A stretch of 64,000 nt of DNA, from NCBI GenBank assembly GCA_027673765.1, contig JAQDWB010000001.1:124001-188000 (forward strand). The letters are read 5' to 3'. The stretch comes from Coriobacteriaceae bacterium AM113-163. GTDB taxonomy: Bacteria; Actinomycetota; Coriobacteriia; Coriobacteriales; Coriobacteriaceae. The notes under the pieces are model-generated. The model was not told where the DNA came from and made no database searches. It worked only from the letters and a program-made list of their open reading frames with translations. Positions 26,266-33,799 of the stretch are shown here, one piece after another; the first letter of the stretch is position 1, and each line of letters begins with the position of its first letter. The translations under genes were made by a program, and so were the position numbers.

Positions 26266-26730
26266 GCGGAAACTGCGTCCCGAAATGAGCGCTCAGAATG
26301 GGATTCGTTTTCCGAATCGGCCCTCCAGCGGAAAGCGTGTCCCGGAATTCGGCTCCAGAGTGGGATGCGTTTTCCGGCTGAAGCCTCAGGCGGAAACGGC
26401 GTCCCGGAATTCGGTCTCAGAACGGGATGAACTTTCCCAACGGGGCCGCATGCGGAAGCTGTGTCCCGGAATCATGCCTCAGAATGGGATGAGTTTTCCG
26501 CTGGCCGGTCGTTTGGAAAGCGCATCCCAGTTTGAGTGTTTATTCCGGGATGCGGTTTCCGCTGAAGGACTCAACCGGAAAGCCTGTCCAGCTCTGAGAC
26601 GGGATTCCGGGACACGCTTTCCGCCAGGCCCGCCATCCGGAAAGTGCATCCCGTTTTGAGCGTCCAGGCTAGGACGCACTTTCCGTTGGCGTGGTCGTTG
26701 GGAAAACGCGGCCCAGATAGGGGGATGCGA
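26266..26730. repeat. palindrome array 1: seven 49-bp units, 62-bp period
   Basis: Seven full units start at 26266, 26328, 26390, 26452, 26513, 26575 and 26637. Each is 49 bp, with 12-13 bp spacers, so the period is 62 bp (61 once). A decayed eighth begins at 26699. Each unit has a left arm near GCGGAAAGTGCATCCC, a variable centre often containing GAATTCGG and CTCAGAA, and a right arm near GGGATGCACTTTCCG. Outer GGAAA/TTTCC and inner TCCC/GGGA pair in most units, and the middle of the stem varies. Units 5, 6 and 7 pair almost perfectly with different middle sequences. Array 2 lies on the other side of the AbiEi-like gene. Confidence 0.92.
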
Positions 26731-26756
26731 TCTGGCGATGCGTGGCCTAGCAGCTC

Positions 26757-27755
26757 CTACAGGTCTACCTCGTTGAGCCATGTCGGCAGCGCGGTCTGCC
26801 GGATGCCTGCCGTCTGCAGCTTTTTGGCGAGCATTCCTGCCGGGCGGACCTCGTTCATGGTAAAGCGCAGCAGAGGGTGGCCGTAGAGCGATAGGTGCGC
26901 CTCGCGCTGTCGTTCGGCAACGAGCGCCTCGGCGGTGGTGCGTCCGGCCAGCATGGTCTGGTCGGTATATTTGATGAGCCCGTCGAGCTCGCCCAGCGTG
27001 AGTTCCTGCGCCTGGCGCTCCCAGGCAAAGTCCGTTCGTATGGGTTTGGCCGAATCGAAGGGGTCCGTCAGCTCGTATTGAAGCCAGTCGGGTGCAAAGC
27101 CCGTCTCGATCATGACGGCTCGGGCGACCGATTCTCCACCACTCTCGGCGCGGGCGTCGGCATATCGAAGTGTTGTGAGGGCGGTGCGAATCGCGCGACC
27201 ATTGCAGGCGGTCGCTCGTTGCTCGACGGCCTCCATCAGCTGTTCCCGCGCAAGGCCGAGCTTTGAGATCGTCGAATCGGCAATGGGCATGCCGTCGGCA
27301 AAACCGGTCTGCAACAGGCAATCTGTGACCGTTTGGATGGGCGGCGTTACCGATATGCCGGCTCTGCGTATTGCTCCGGCCGGCTCAATCTGGTGCCGCT
27401 GAATATGTGCGCCCGGGCGAGCCGACGGCTTTGTCGAGCTGCAAACATGCACGACATTCAGGTGTCGCCACGAGACCTCGAGCCCCAGCAGGCAAGCTGC
27501 CGAAAACGAGCAGAACGTCCAATCGGGGTGGATGATCGCAAGGGCGCGGAGGATTTCGCAATGGCGTTGCGCTCGGTTGAGTTCATCCCAGCGCGTTTTT
27601 CGCGCAAACAACCCCGGCATGGGCGAGACAACCGTGCCGCCGGTGCGCCGAAGGAGCGCTTTTCGGATTGCCGTGCTCGGGGGAATCAGACAGCGCCCCT
27701 CTTGTTCGGCTTGAGTGAGCAGTTGGTCGATGAGTTGGTCATTGCAATGGGTCAT
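26757..27755 (-). CDS. AbiEi-like / DUF559-type putative nuclease flanked by palindrome arrays
   Basis: A 332-residue protein. The N-terminal part (LLTQAEQEGRCLIPPSTAIRKALLRRTGG, then HCEILRALAIIHPDWTFCSFSAACLLGL) resembles the winged-helix AbiEi-type antitoxin domain of Coriobacterial proteins. The C-terminal part (ESGGESVARAVMIETGF, TDFAW, LGELDGLIKY) resembles the Vsr/DUF559 nuclease fold: E..S..R, D-x-W and E-x-DG..KY. AAAGGAGG lies before the ATG at 27755. No AbiEii toxin partner is adjacent. Its only close neighbours are the two palindrome arrays, which makes a functional link possible. Function is not known and the fold calls are by eye. Confidence 0.6.
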   Translation of the reverse strand: MTHCNDQLIDQLLTQAEQEGRCLIPPSTAIRKALLRRTGGTVVSPMPGLFARKTRWDELNRAQRHCEILRALAIIHPDWTFCSFSAACLLGLEVSWRHLNVVHVCSSTKPSARPGAHIQRHQIEPAGAIRRAGISVTPPIQTVTDCLLQTGFADGMPIADSTISKLGLAREQLMEAVEQRATACNGRAIRTALTTLRYADARAESGGESVARAVMIETGFAPDWLQYELTDPFDSAKPIRTDFAWERQAQELTLGELDGLIKYTDQTMLAGRTTAEALVAERQREAHLSLYGHPLLRFTMNEVRPAGMLAKKLQTAGIRQTALPTWLNEVDL

Positions 27756-27980
27756 GAGCTACCGCCTCCTTTTGGGTAGCAAAAAACGTATCAGCCGCAA
27801 CTTGCCGCCCAACTGACCAAAAGCTGACCAAAATCTAACCATGCAGGTAGATGGCCTGTTTTCGGCGACATTTTTACATTCGAATCGGTGGGCGGTGATT
27901 GGCTCCCGTGAACGGCAACAAGTTATGAAGACCTGGTAAGTTTAGGGACGTGTACTTTTTCGAAAAACGGTAGTCTCTCC
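27756..27980. promoter_or_regulatory. upstream region of AbiEi-like gene
   Basis: No gene is seen in this 225-bp interval. It includes the AAAGGAGG ribosome site of the minus-strand gene and an AT-richer stretch. Near 27815-27835 the phrase CTGACCAAAA occurs twice in a row (accaaaagctgaccaaaatc), a possible binding repeat. Confidence 0.4.
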
Positions 27981-28243
27981 GCGGAAAGTGCATCCCAGAA
28001 TTAAGCCTCGGAACGGGATGCATTTTCCAGTAGATGCTTCAGTGGAAAGTTCATCCCAGAATTCAGGCTCAGAACGGGACACGCTTTCCGGATGGCATGC
28101 TTGGCGGAAACTACGACCCAGTATTTGGCTCCAGAACGGGACAACCTTTCCGAATCGGTCTTCAAGCGGAAACTACGCCCCGGATTTGACCTTCAGACCG
28201 GGATGTCGTTTCCGGTTGAGGCCTCGAGCGGAAAGCGCATCCC
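27981..28243. repeat. palindrome array 2: four 49-bp units, 62-bp period
   Basis: Four full units of the array 1 family start at 27981, 28042, 28104 and 28166. A fifth, truncated to its left arm, starts at 28228. Unit length is 49 bp; the period is 61 then 62. The first unit pairs almost perfectly (GGAAAGTGCATCCC with GGGATGCATTTTCC). All units read in the same direction as array 1, so the gene between them interrupts or is framed by one repeat family. Confidence 0.92.
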
Positions 28244-28433
28244 ATAATCCCCAATGGCACCGCAGCGCATTTCGTGTCCGCGTGGGCGTTTGCGCCGGTC
28301 GTCGAATGACGTTATAGCTGGCTATATTATGGGTAGCTATAATGTTCGACTTTTCGACAACCCTCGGCCTGTGGCAGAGCATGGGTCGCCAATCAAGGCG
28401 GCGGTTGCCGAGGCCTCGTTACCGAAAATCCAT

Positions 28434-28462
28434 TTGTTAAACCTGGCACCCGTGGGTAGAAT
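28434..28462 (+). promoter_or_regulatory. sigma-70-like promoter for small RNA
   Basis: TTGTTA (28434-28439), a 17-base spacer and TAGAAT (28457-28462). Transcription would start near 28469 and reach the terminator at 28519-28555 after about 87 bases. Confidence 0.6.
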
Positions 28463-28468
28463 AAAGTC

Positions 28469-28555
28469 GACGGCAGCCCAAGTAGTGAAGAGCTGGGCAG
28501 CGCCGTTACTCAGTTTAAGGGGTCAATGCCTTAACGGCGTCGACCCCTCTTTTTA
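28469..28555 (+). ncRNA. candidate small RNA, possible type I antitoxin
   Basis: A promoter at 28434-28462 and a Rho-independent terminator bracket about 87 nt with no good reading frame. The terminator stem is GGGGTC with GACCCC, holding TGCC/GGCG inside, then CTTTTT. An inner hairpin (CAGCCCA with TGGGC) is likely. The 3' part lies opposite the end of a small hydrophobic minus-strand frame (28531-28626), the arrangement of type I antitoxin RNAs. The 5' end is predicted only. Confidence 0.5.
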
Positions 28556-28626
28556 TGCTTCGAATGCTGCTTGAGTGCCTCGGAAAGTTCGATAAGCGCC
28601 GTGAAGAGCGAGACCAAAGCAACCAA
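28531..28626 (-). CDS. candidate small hydrophobic toxin-like peptide
   Basis: The minus-strand frame reads VALVSLFTALIELSEALKQ then a basic tail KHKKRGRRR, about 31 residues from a TTG at 28626. A short hydrophobic helix with a Lys/Arg tail is the form of holin-like/TxpA type I toxins. Its 3' end overlaps the candidate plus-strand small RNA. The weak points are that no ATG or GTG is in frame, no clear ribosome site is present, and the frame stays open for only about 13 codons upstream of the TTG. It could be chance. Confidence 0.35.
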   Translation of the reverse strand: MVALVSLFTALIELSEALKQHSKHKKRGRRR

Positions 28627-28646
28627 GAGCTCTACGAGCTCTGATG

Positions 28647-28692
28647 GGCCCGGGATGACCTCTGATTCAAGTCACCGGGCCTAAATCTTTTT
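28647..28692 (+). terminator. plus-strand terminator
   Basis: GGCCCGG plus TGAC (28647-28659, with a two-base bulge) pairs with GTCACCGGGCC (28671-28681), followed by TAAATCTTTTT. It lies after the candidate small RNA and before the exonuclease gene. Confidence 0.75.
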
Positions 28693-28855
28693 CAGGCATT
28701 TGAATAGAGCGGGCGATTCTCTTGGGGCCGTCTGCATGGCGTATGCCTGGCGCGCGTGGCATTGCGTCCCGCTTTTGTGTCCGCACGGGCGCCTATCCTT
28801 ACGGCAATGTAGCCGCCTATGTAACGAGCGGCAGTTGACGGAGAAAGGCCCAACC

Positions 28856-29677
28856 GTGTCAGCTGAAAAGACGCCGTGTATCTCGGCTATCGATACGACG
28901 AACTTTGCGCGCCAGATTGTGCTGGACTTTGAGTTTGCGCCGGTGCCAAAGCAGCGTCAGCGCCGTGGACTGTGCAATGAGATTATCGAGGCCGGCACCG
29001 TCAAGCTCGATTACCACGGCAACGTTATGGGCGAGTTCTCGCAGTTTGTACAGACGGAATTTACCGAAGGCGTTGCGTTCCCCGTCCGCGAGCTCACAGG
29101 GATATCGGCCGTGGGCACCGCGATGGCCGATCCGCTCTACATGGTGATCAAAAGGCTCAGCGATTGGATCGGGCGCTACTCCGCCCAGGTGGTCTGTTGG
29201 AGCGGGGCGGATCGTCGACAGCTTTTGATCGAGTGTCAAGCAAAGCACATCGATCTTTCCGCATTTCCTACGGACTGGGCCGACCTGCAGGCGTTTTACA
29301 CCTCGATCATGGACATGAGCAGCCACGGGTGCGTCTCTTTGAGTGACGCAGCGACGTGGTTTGGCATCGAGTTCGACGAGTCGACGGGTCACGCCCACAG
29401 CGCCCTAGCCGATGCGCGCGTGACCGCCAAGCTGCTCAAGCAGATGATGGACGGGGACTACCGCGTGAGCCCGCGCGCCCAGGAGGTCCGTCAACGGTGG
29501 GGGATGGGCGAGCGAGCTCAGACGCGCCTTTCCAGCAAGTGCTCCGAGCTGGGCGACCTGCTGCTAAAGCTGAAGGCGGAGGGGGTAGGCCTTTTGAGAA
29601 CGCCATTCGGTTTGGCATGGCGGGGCTGTAAGCGCGAGCCCGCCCTGCTGTTTGAATCGAAGCGTCAACCAGTATGA
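28856..29677 (+). CDS. DnaQ-like DEDDh 3'-5' exonuclease
   Basis: A 273-residue predicted exonuclease. Exo I is VLDFEFAP (the usual D-x-E), with EIIEAGTVKL after it. Exo II/III-like parts follow (WSGADRRQLL, then HAHSALADARVTAKLL, the H-x(4)-D of the DEDDh class). It resembles the KapD/ERI1-type group rather than polymerase-bound epsilon. I prefer the GTG at 28856, with GGAGAAAGG upstream, to the longer open frame from 28700 whose N terminus looks non-coding. It is a single gene in the accessory region between the purine halves. Target nucleic acid unknown. Confidence 0.78.
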   Translation: MSAEKTPCISAIDTTNFARQIVLDFEFAPVPKQRQRRGLCNEIIEAGTVKLDYHGNVMGEFSQFVQTEFTEGVAFPVRELTGISAVGTAMADPLYMVIKRLSDWIGRYSAQVVCWSGADRRQLLIECQAKHIDLSAFPTDWADLQAFYTSIMDMSSHGCVSLSDAATWFGIEFDESTGHAHSALADARVTAKLLKQMMDGDYRVSPRAQEVRQRWGMGERAQTRLSSKCSELGDLLLKLKAEGVGLLRTPFGLAWRGCKREPALLFESKRQPV

Positions 29678-29698
29678 CGAGCTGTCTGGTCTGTCTGC

Positions 29699-30121
29699 CT
29701 ACGCCCCCGCGATCCCGCGCGCCACGCTCAGCAGCTCGTACTCCCTCTGACTCCACTGGCGTAGCTCGGCTGCGTCGACGGCATCGCGACACAGATCCAG
29801 GAACACCTCGGCGCTCTCGCAGAAATACTTGCGGGCAAAGTCGACCGAGCCGTCCGCGATGCACGCGCCGTCGGCAAAGAGCTTCCAGCTAGATGGCTCA
29901 CGCGAGTCGTCTCCGAGTGGCTTGATCTGCAACACATGCGGATTGCCAGCAGCACAGAGCTTTTCCTCGAGCTTCTGTACCGTAAAGCGCATCTGGTGGG
30001 AGAGGCTGCTCTTGATCATGGCCGAGGCGTAGCCATTTGGCTTATCCAGAAGATGCATGTGATTCGGTTTGACGATCAGGTTGTGGAAGTTACGCTCGCT
30101 GCGCACAGAGAAATTGTCCAT
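29699..30121 (-). CDS. hypothetical protein, unknown function
   Basis: A 140-residue protein starting MDNFSVRSERNFHNLIVKPN; AAAGGAGTCC lies just before the ATG at 30121. Earlier in-frame codons lack a ribosome site. There is no signal peptide, membrane helix or motif that I recognise. The middle (KPLGDDSREPSSWKLFADG) and the C-terminal charged helix (CRDAVDAAELRQWSQREYELLSV) suggest a small soluble domain. Converges with the exonuclease gene (stop-to-stop gap of 21 bases). Confidence 0.6.
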   Translation of the reverse strand: MDNFSVRSERNFHNLIVKPNHMHLLDKPNGYASAMIKSSLSHQMRFTVQKLEEKLCAAGNPHVLQIKPLGDDSREPSSWKLFADGACIADGSVDFARKYFCESAEVFLDLCRDAVDAAELRQWSQREYELLSVARGIAGA

Positions 30122-30487
30122 ACGGACTCCTTTCATCGATGTTGGCAGGGCCACCGTGCCTCTTGGCCGGTTGGCGTCGGAATCGTGGAGCCAACTCTCT
30201 ACCCCGACTCTGGATAAAACACGCCCGCTCCTTGCGGGCACGATGGAGTCTATCAACGTGTACGGACAGAAATCAGGCACCGCTTGCGAAATGACGCGCG
30301 GGCGGCGCTTGATTTCGCCGGCTGTCGCTAGGCTTAAATCAGAAAAAGTGTCGAAATCAGCCGTGTAAAAGTACGGAAAAGTGTCGAAATAGGCACCTTA
30401 AAACTTCGGAAAAGTGTAGCTGGATGACAAAACAGCACTTAGAAGCCGGTGCTGGATGCGGGATCCTGCGGCCGCCTTCAGCTCTCG
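30122..30487. repeat. gene-free stretch with AAAAGTGTCGAAAT repeats
   Basis: No gene is seen. Three related blocks, GAAAAAGTGTCGAAAT (30342), GAAAAGTGTCGAAAT (30376) and GAAAAGTGTAGC (30409), recur at a spacing of 33-34 bases near the end of the membrane-protein gene. A CGCCCGC/GCGGGCA hairpin lies near 30222. The repeat may be part of a dispersed element of this genome. Confidence 0.55.
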
Positions 30488-31456
30488 CTACTCATCGTCC
30501 CCGTCGTTGGGGTCGCCCTTGAGGGTGTTGATGTCCAGATACTCGTCATCGTCCTCTTTTTGCTGGGTCTCCGACTCCGCTTGGGTGGGGCCGGAGAACA
30601 GCCGGAATCCCTCAAACGCAATGACGCCGAGCAGGGCAATGACAATGGCGATAAAGGCAACCTTGACTGCCTGCGGAAATTCCGAGAAACGCAGCGCCTT
30701 TTCCTCGGCGTAATAATCGGCAAAGCGCTCTTCGCCCGTGCTTTTGGTATACGCCGGCGCGGACGCGGCCTCCGGGTCATATTCCGGTGCAGGCGTGGCA
30801 GCGTACGGATCGTTGAGATAATCGCTCGATGCGGTGCCATAATCCTCGGTCTCGATGCGACCGGTGCCAGCATAGCCATCGGAATAATCGGAATATGCCG
30901 CACCGCCCTCATAGTCCGCGGCGCTCGTGTTGGCGGCAAAAAGCGGGTTAACTGGAACATCGAGCGCCGGCATGCCGGTAGAGGTCTCATCCAGATCGGT
31001 TGCAGCCCAGGAATCGTAGGCAACTTGATGGGCAACGGGCTCGTCGAGCCTTGCGACCGGAGGCTTGCGTGCCGCAGGAACAGGCAACTGCTGGGCGCTG
31101 TACATAACGGTGCTGTCGGCCGATTTGCCCTGCGTCGCTGCAGCGAGAAATGCTGCCGTCTCGGACGGGTCGCTTGCGGGGCGGGGAGCGGGCGTGGGCG
31201 CAGACGCGGGCGTCGAAACAGGCGACTGCGCAGGAGCCGGCGCAGATGCGGGCTTAGGCGCAAGTGCGGGATTGGGGCTTGACGGGCGAGCCCCACCGCC
31301 CATGAGTTCGTCGGCGGTCCACGGGCGATCATCCATCACGTCGTCAAGGCTCAGCGAAAACAGGTCGTCTTCACCCTCATCGAACATGCGGTGCACATGT
31401 CCACCAATTGCCGGAATCAATCCGCGACCGGTGCATGATGCCTTGCTCAACGCCAT
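30488..31456 (-). CDS. acidic/Pro-Ala-rich single-pass membrane protein, unknown function
   Basis: A 322-residue protein. The N-terminal ~80 residues are acidic (DEGEDDLFSLSLDDVMDDRPW). A Pro/Ala linker follows (ALAPKPASAPAPAQSPVSTP), then a Tyr/Asp-rich low-complexity part. One transmembrane helix, VKVAFIAIVIALLGVIAFEG, lies about 35 residues from the end, followed by an acidic tail. No signal peptide is seen. The layout suggests a tail-side membrane anchor with a long cytoplasmic N terminus. The ATG at 31456 with AAAGGG upstream is the chosen start. Family not recognised. Confidence 0.7.
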   Translation of the reverse strand: MALSKASCTGRGLIPAIGGHVHRMFDEGEDDLFSLSLDDVMDDRPWTADELMGGGARPSSPNPALAPKPASAPAPAQSPVSTPASAPTPAPRPASDPSETAAFLAAATQGKSADSTVMYSAQQLPVPAARKPPVARLDEPVAHQVAYDSWAATDLDETSTGMPALDVPVNPLFAANTSAADYEGGAAYSDYSDGYAGTGRIETEDYGTASSDYLNDPYAATPAPEYDPEAASAPAYTKSTGEERFADYYAEEKALRFSEFPQAVKVAFIAIVIALLGVIAFEGFRLFSGPTQAESETQQKEDDDEYLDINTLKGDPNDGDDE

Positions 31457-31579
31457 TCTGTTCCACCCTTTCGAAATACTAATGACATCGATTATATGGA
31501 ACTTTCCAAGCGGCTCGGTCTTGGATTCATGCTTTCCAGAACTCGCGCCCAAAAGGGGAGGGGCAATCCAGGCGAGTGC

Positions 31580-32233
31580 CTACTTGTCGCCTGTTGCCGC
31601 CTTGGCCTCATTGAGGTAGCTATAGAAGCTGTACTTGGAGATGCCAAAGAACTCGCAGGCGCGCTCGCTCGACTTGGAAATGAGGAAGGCGCCGCGACGG
31701 TCGAGGTAGCCAATGGCACGAATGCGCTCGTCTTTGGTCATGAGTGCCGCGGGCTTGCCCACAAACTGTTCGCACTCGTGCAGCAGGTCCTCGAGCAGGT
31801 CGCCGATGTTCTTGGTAATGGGCTCGGGCTCGGTGTAGCCCGTGCCGCCGGTGCCGGTAAAGGCGTCGAGCGAACGCTCAAAAGCCTTCATAAGCGTAAT
31901 GTCAAAGTTGATGCCCAAAATGCCGACGGGCTTGCCCTCATCGTTGCGGATAAAGATGGTCGAGGACTTGAGCAGCTTGCCATCGGCGGTTTTGGTGAGG
32001 TACGGCTCGCGGTCGTGCACGTCGGCGGTGCCCTCGTGCATGGATTCAAGCACAATATGGCTGGGGCCGTCACCCAGTTTGCGCCCGCTGACGTGGCCGT
32101 TTTCGATCACTACGATGGAGCGGTCCACGTCCTCGGTCTCCAGGTCGTGGACGACGACTTCGCAGTTGGGACCAAATTGGAGCGCCAGACCGTGTGCGAG
32201 GCGCTTGTAAAACTCAATCTGTGCGGGGGTCAT
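31580..32233 (-). CDS. YheO-like PAS/HTH transcriptional regulator (copy 2)
   Basis: A 217-residue paralogue of the regulator at 15774-16430. The PAS_6-like part contains LQFGPNCEVVVHDLE, GHVSGRKLGDGPSHIVLESMHEG and a GILGINFDIT strand. The C-terminal HTH contains GYLDRRGAFLISKSSERACEFFGISKYSFYSYL. AGGAAGG precedes the ATG at 32233. It is divergent from ygeX; the 277-bp interval carries two AACAAA-N3-TTTGTT dyads that are good candidate operators. It likely senses a pathway intermediate through the PAS-like domain (inference). Confidence 0.85.
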   Translation of the reverse strand: MTPAQIEFYKRLAHGLALQFGPNCEVVVHDLETEDVDRSIVVIENGHVSGRKLGDGPSHIVLESMHEGTADVHDREPYLTKTADGKLLKSSTIFIRNDEGKPVGILGINFDITLMKAFERSLDAFTGTGGTGYTEPEPITKNIGDLLEDLLHECEQFVGKPAALMTKDERIRAIGYLDRRGAFLISKSSERACEFFGISKYSFYSYLNEAKAATGDK

Positions 32234-32352
32234 GGGTGCCTTCCTAAAAATTAGTTTGGGCATACTTTGCCATAAACCACACCTGTTCGCAAATAACGAA
32301 AGCGTCGCTGCGTTATGTAACCGTTCGGCGGCGAAAAGGTACCGATTACGGC

Positions 32353-32418
32353 AACAAACAATTTGTTAGGTTTTCCAATCAAAAAGTGTGATAGAACAGT
32401 GCTAACAAACTTTTTGTT
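32353..32418. promoter_or_regulatory. twin AACAAA-N3-TTTGTT operators before ygeX
   Basis: Two perfect dyads, AACAAACAATTTGTT (32353-32367) and AACAAACTTTTTGTT (32404-32418), have centres 51 bp apart, close to five helical turns. A possible promoter (TTTCCA about 32373, TAGAAC about 32392) lies between them. The spacing suggests one dimer per site on the same DNA face, plausibly the divergent YheO-like regulator. Confidence 0.65.
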
Positions 32419-32510
32419 TGGCATCCACATAAAAGTTCAGCCGTGTGAATGGGATCGGGCTGAAACGCGTATGCGGGGGCCGGCAAGAGAGAACTTAAGG
32501 AGTTCACCGT

Positions 32511-33725
32511 ATGGCCGATAAGATCCAGTGGGCGGGCAACACGATGCCCAAGAGCGATGACAAGCACTTGGGAATCATGAGCCTCGACCACGTGAAGAAG
32601 GCCCGCGCCTTCCACCAGTCGTTCCCCCAGTACACCGTCACTCCGCTTGCCCGCCTGGATGGCCAGGCCGCGCGCCTGGGCCTGTCCAACCTGTGCGTTA
32701 AGGACGAGAGCTATCGCTTTGGCCTCAACGCCTTTAAGGTCCTGGGCGGTTCGTTTGCCATGGCCAACTACATTGCCGACGAGACCGGCAAGGACGTTGC
32801 CGAGTGCACCTTCGATTACCTGACCTCCGATCAGCTTGCCAAGGACTTTGGCCAGGCCACCTTCTTTACCGCCACCGACGGCAACCATGGCCGCGGCGTG
32901 GCATGGGCTGCCAACAAGCTGGGCCAGAAGGCCGTCGTGCACATGCCCAAGGGTTCCACCAAGCCCCGCTTCGATAACATCGCCGCCGAGGGCGCCACGG
33001 TGACCATCGAAGAGGTCAACTACGACGAGTGCGTGCGCATGGCCGCCGCCGAGGCCGATGCCTGCGAGCGCGGCGTCATCGTTCAGGATACCGCCTGGGA
33101 GGGCTACGAGAAGATCCCGTCCTGGATCATGGAGGGCTACGGCACCATGGCTTCCGAGGCTGCCGAGCAGCTGCGCGAGATGGCCATCAACCGCCCGACG
33201 CACGTCTTTGTCCAGGCTGGCGTGGGCTCGCTCGCCGGCGCCGTGGTGGGCTACTTCACCAACCTGTATCCCGATAACCCGCCCACCTTCGTCGTGGTCG
33301 AGTGCGCGCCTGCCGCCTGCCTGTACAAGGGCGCTGCCGCCGGCGACGGCGATCCGCGCATCGTGGACGGCGACATGCCCTCCATCATGGCCGGCCTGTG
33401 CTGCGGCGAGCCCAACATCTTGGGCTGGGATATCCTGCGCAACCACACCACCGCCTTCGTGTCCTGCCCCGACTGGGTCACCGCTCGCGGAATGCGCACC
33501 CTGGGCGCTCCCGAGAAGGGCGACCCGCGCGTCATCTCCGGCGAGTCCGGCGCTGTGACCACCGGCCTGGTCGAGACTCTCATGCTCGATCCCGAGTACG
33601 CCGAGCTCAAGGAACTCATCGGCCTGGACAAGACGAGCTCCGTGCTCTGCTTCTCCACGGAAGGTGACACGGACCCCGACCAGTATCGTCGAATTGTTTG
33701 GGAAGGCGAATATCCCACTTGCTAA
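32511..33725 (+). CDS. ygeX: diaminopropionate ammonia-lyase
   Basis: A 404-residue PLP-dependent lyase of the YgeX/DAPAL family, which converts 2,3-diaminopropionate to pyruvate and two ammonia. The PLP lysine lies in LNAFKVLGGSFAMANYIAD; TATDGNHGRGVAWAA is the phosphate-cup/substrate block; VFVQAGVGSLAGAVVGYF is the Gly-rich PLP phosphate site. AAGGAG precedes the ATG. It opens the second half of the purine locus, just as in E. coli ygeW-ygeX-ygeY, and would be the step yielding pyruvate. Its aminoacrylate intermediate could be a substrate for RidA at 15272. Confidence 0.94.
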   Translation: MADKIQWAGNTMPKSDDKHLGIMSLDHVKKARAFHQSFPQYTVTPLARLDGQAARLGLSNLCVKDESYRFGLNAFKVLGGSFAMANYIADETGKDVAECTFDYLTSDQLAKDFGQATFFTATDGNHGRGVAWAANKLGQKAVVHMPKGSTKPRFDNIAAEGATVTIEEVNYDECVRMAAAEADACERGVIVQDTAWEGYEKIPSWIMEGYGTMASEAAEQLREMAINRPTHVFVQAGVGSLAGAVVGYFTNLYPDNPPTFVVVECAPAACLYKGAAAGDGDPRIVDGDMPSIMAGLCCGEPNILGWDILRNHTTAFVSCPDWVTARGMRTLGAPEKGDPRVISGESGAVTTGLVETLMLDPEYAELKELIGLDKTSSVLCFSTEGDTDPDQYRRIVWEGEYPTC

Positions 33726-33799
33726 TCGTTGGGGCGGAGTAAATAGGTATCGCTCCGCTACCTCACAGGTAGATTCCTTCGTTTGAAAGGTTATGAACA

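Noticed and set aside
26285-26659. Repeat-encoded protein across array 1
   Set aside because: The 62-bp period is not a multiple of three, so the peptide is not repetitive in one frame; no ribosome site is present.
26266-28243. CRISPR array
   Set aside because: The repeated unit is 49 bp and diverged between copies, spacers are only 12-13 bp, and no cas genes are present.
28254-28574. Small plus-strand gene between array 2 and the exonuclease
   Set aside because: No ribosome site, no recognisable motif, and it runs through the candidate small-RNA promoter and terminator.
28640-28690. tRNA-like segment (GATTCAAGTCACC)
   Set aside because: No acceptor, D or anticodon arms; the segment is a terminator hairpin.
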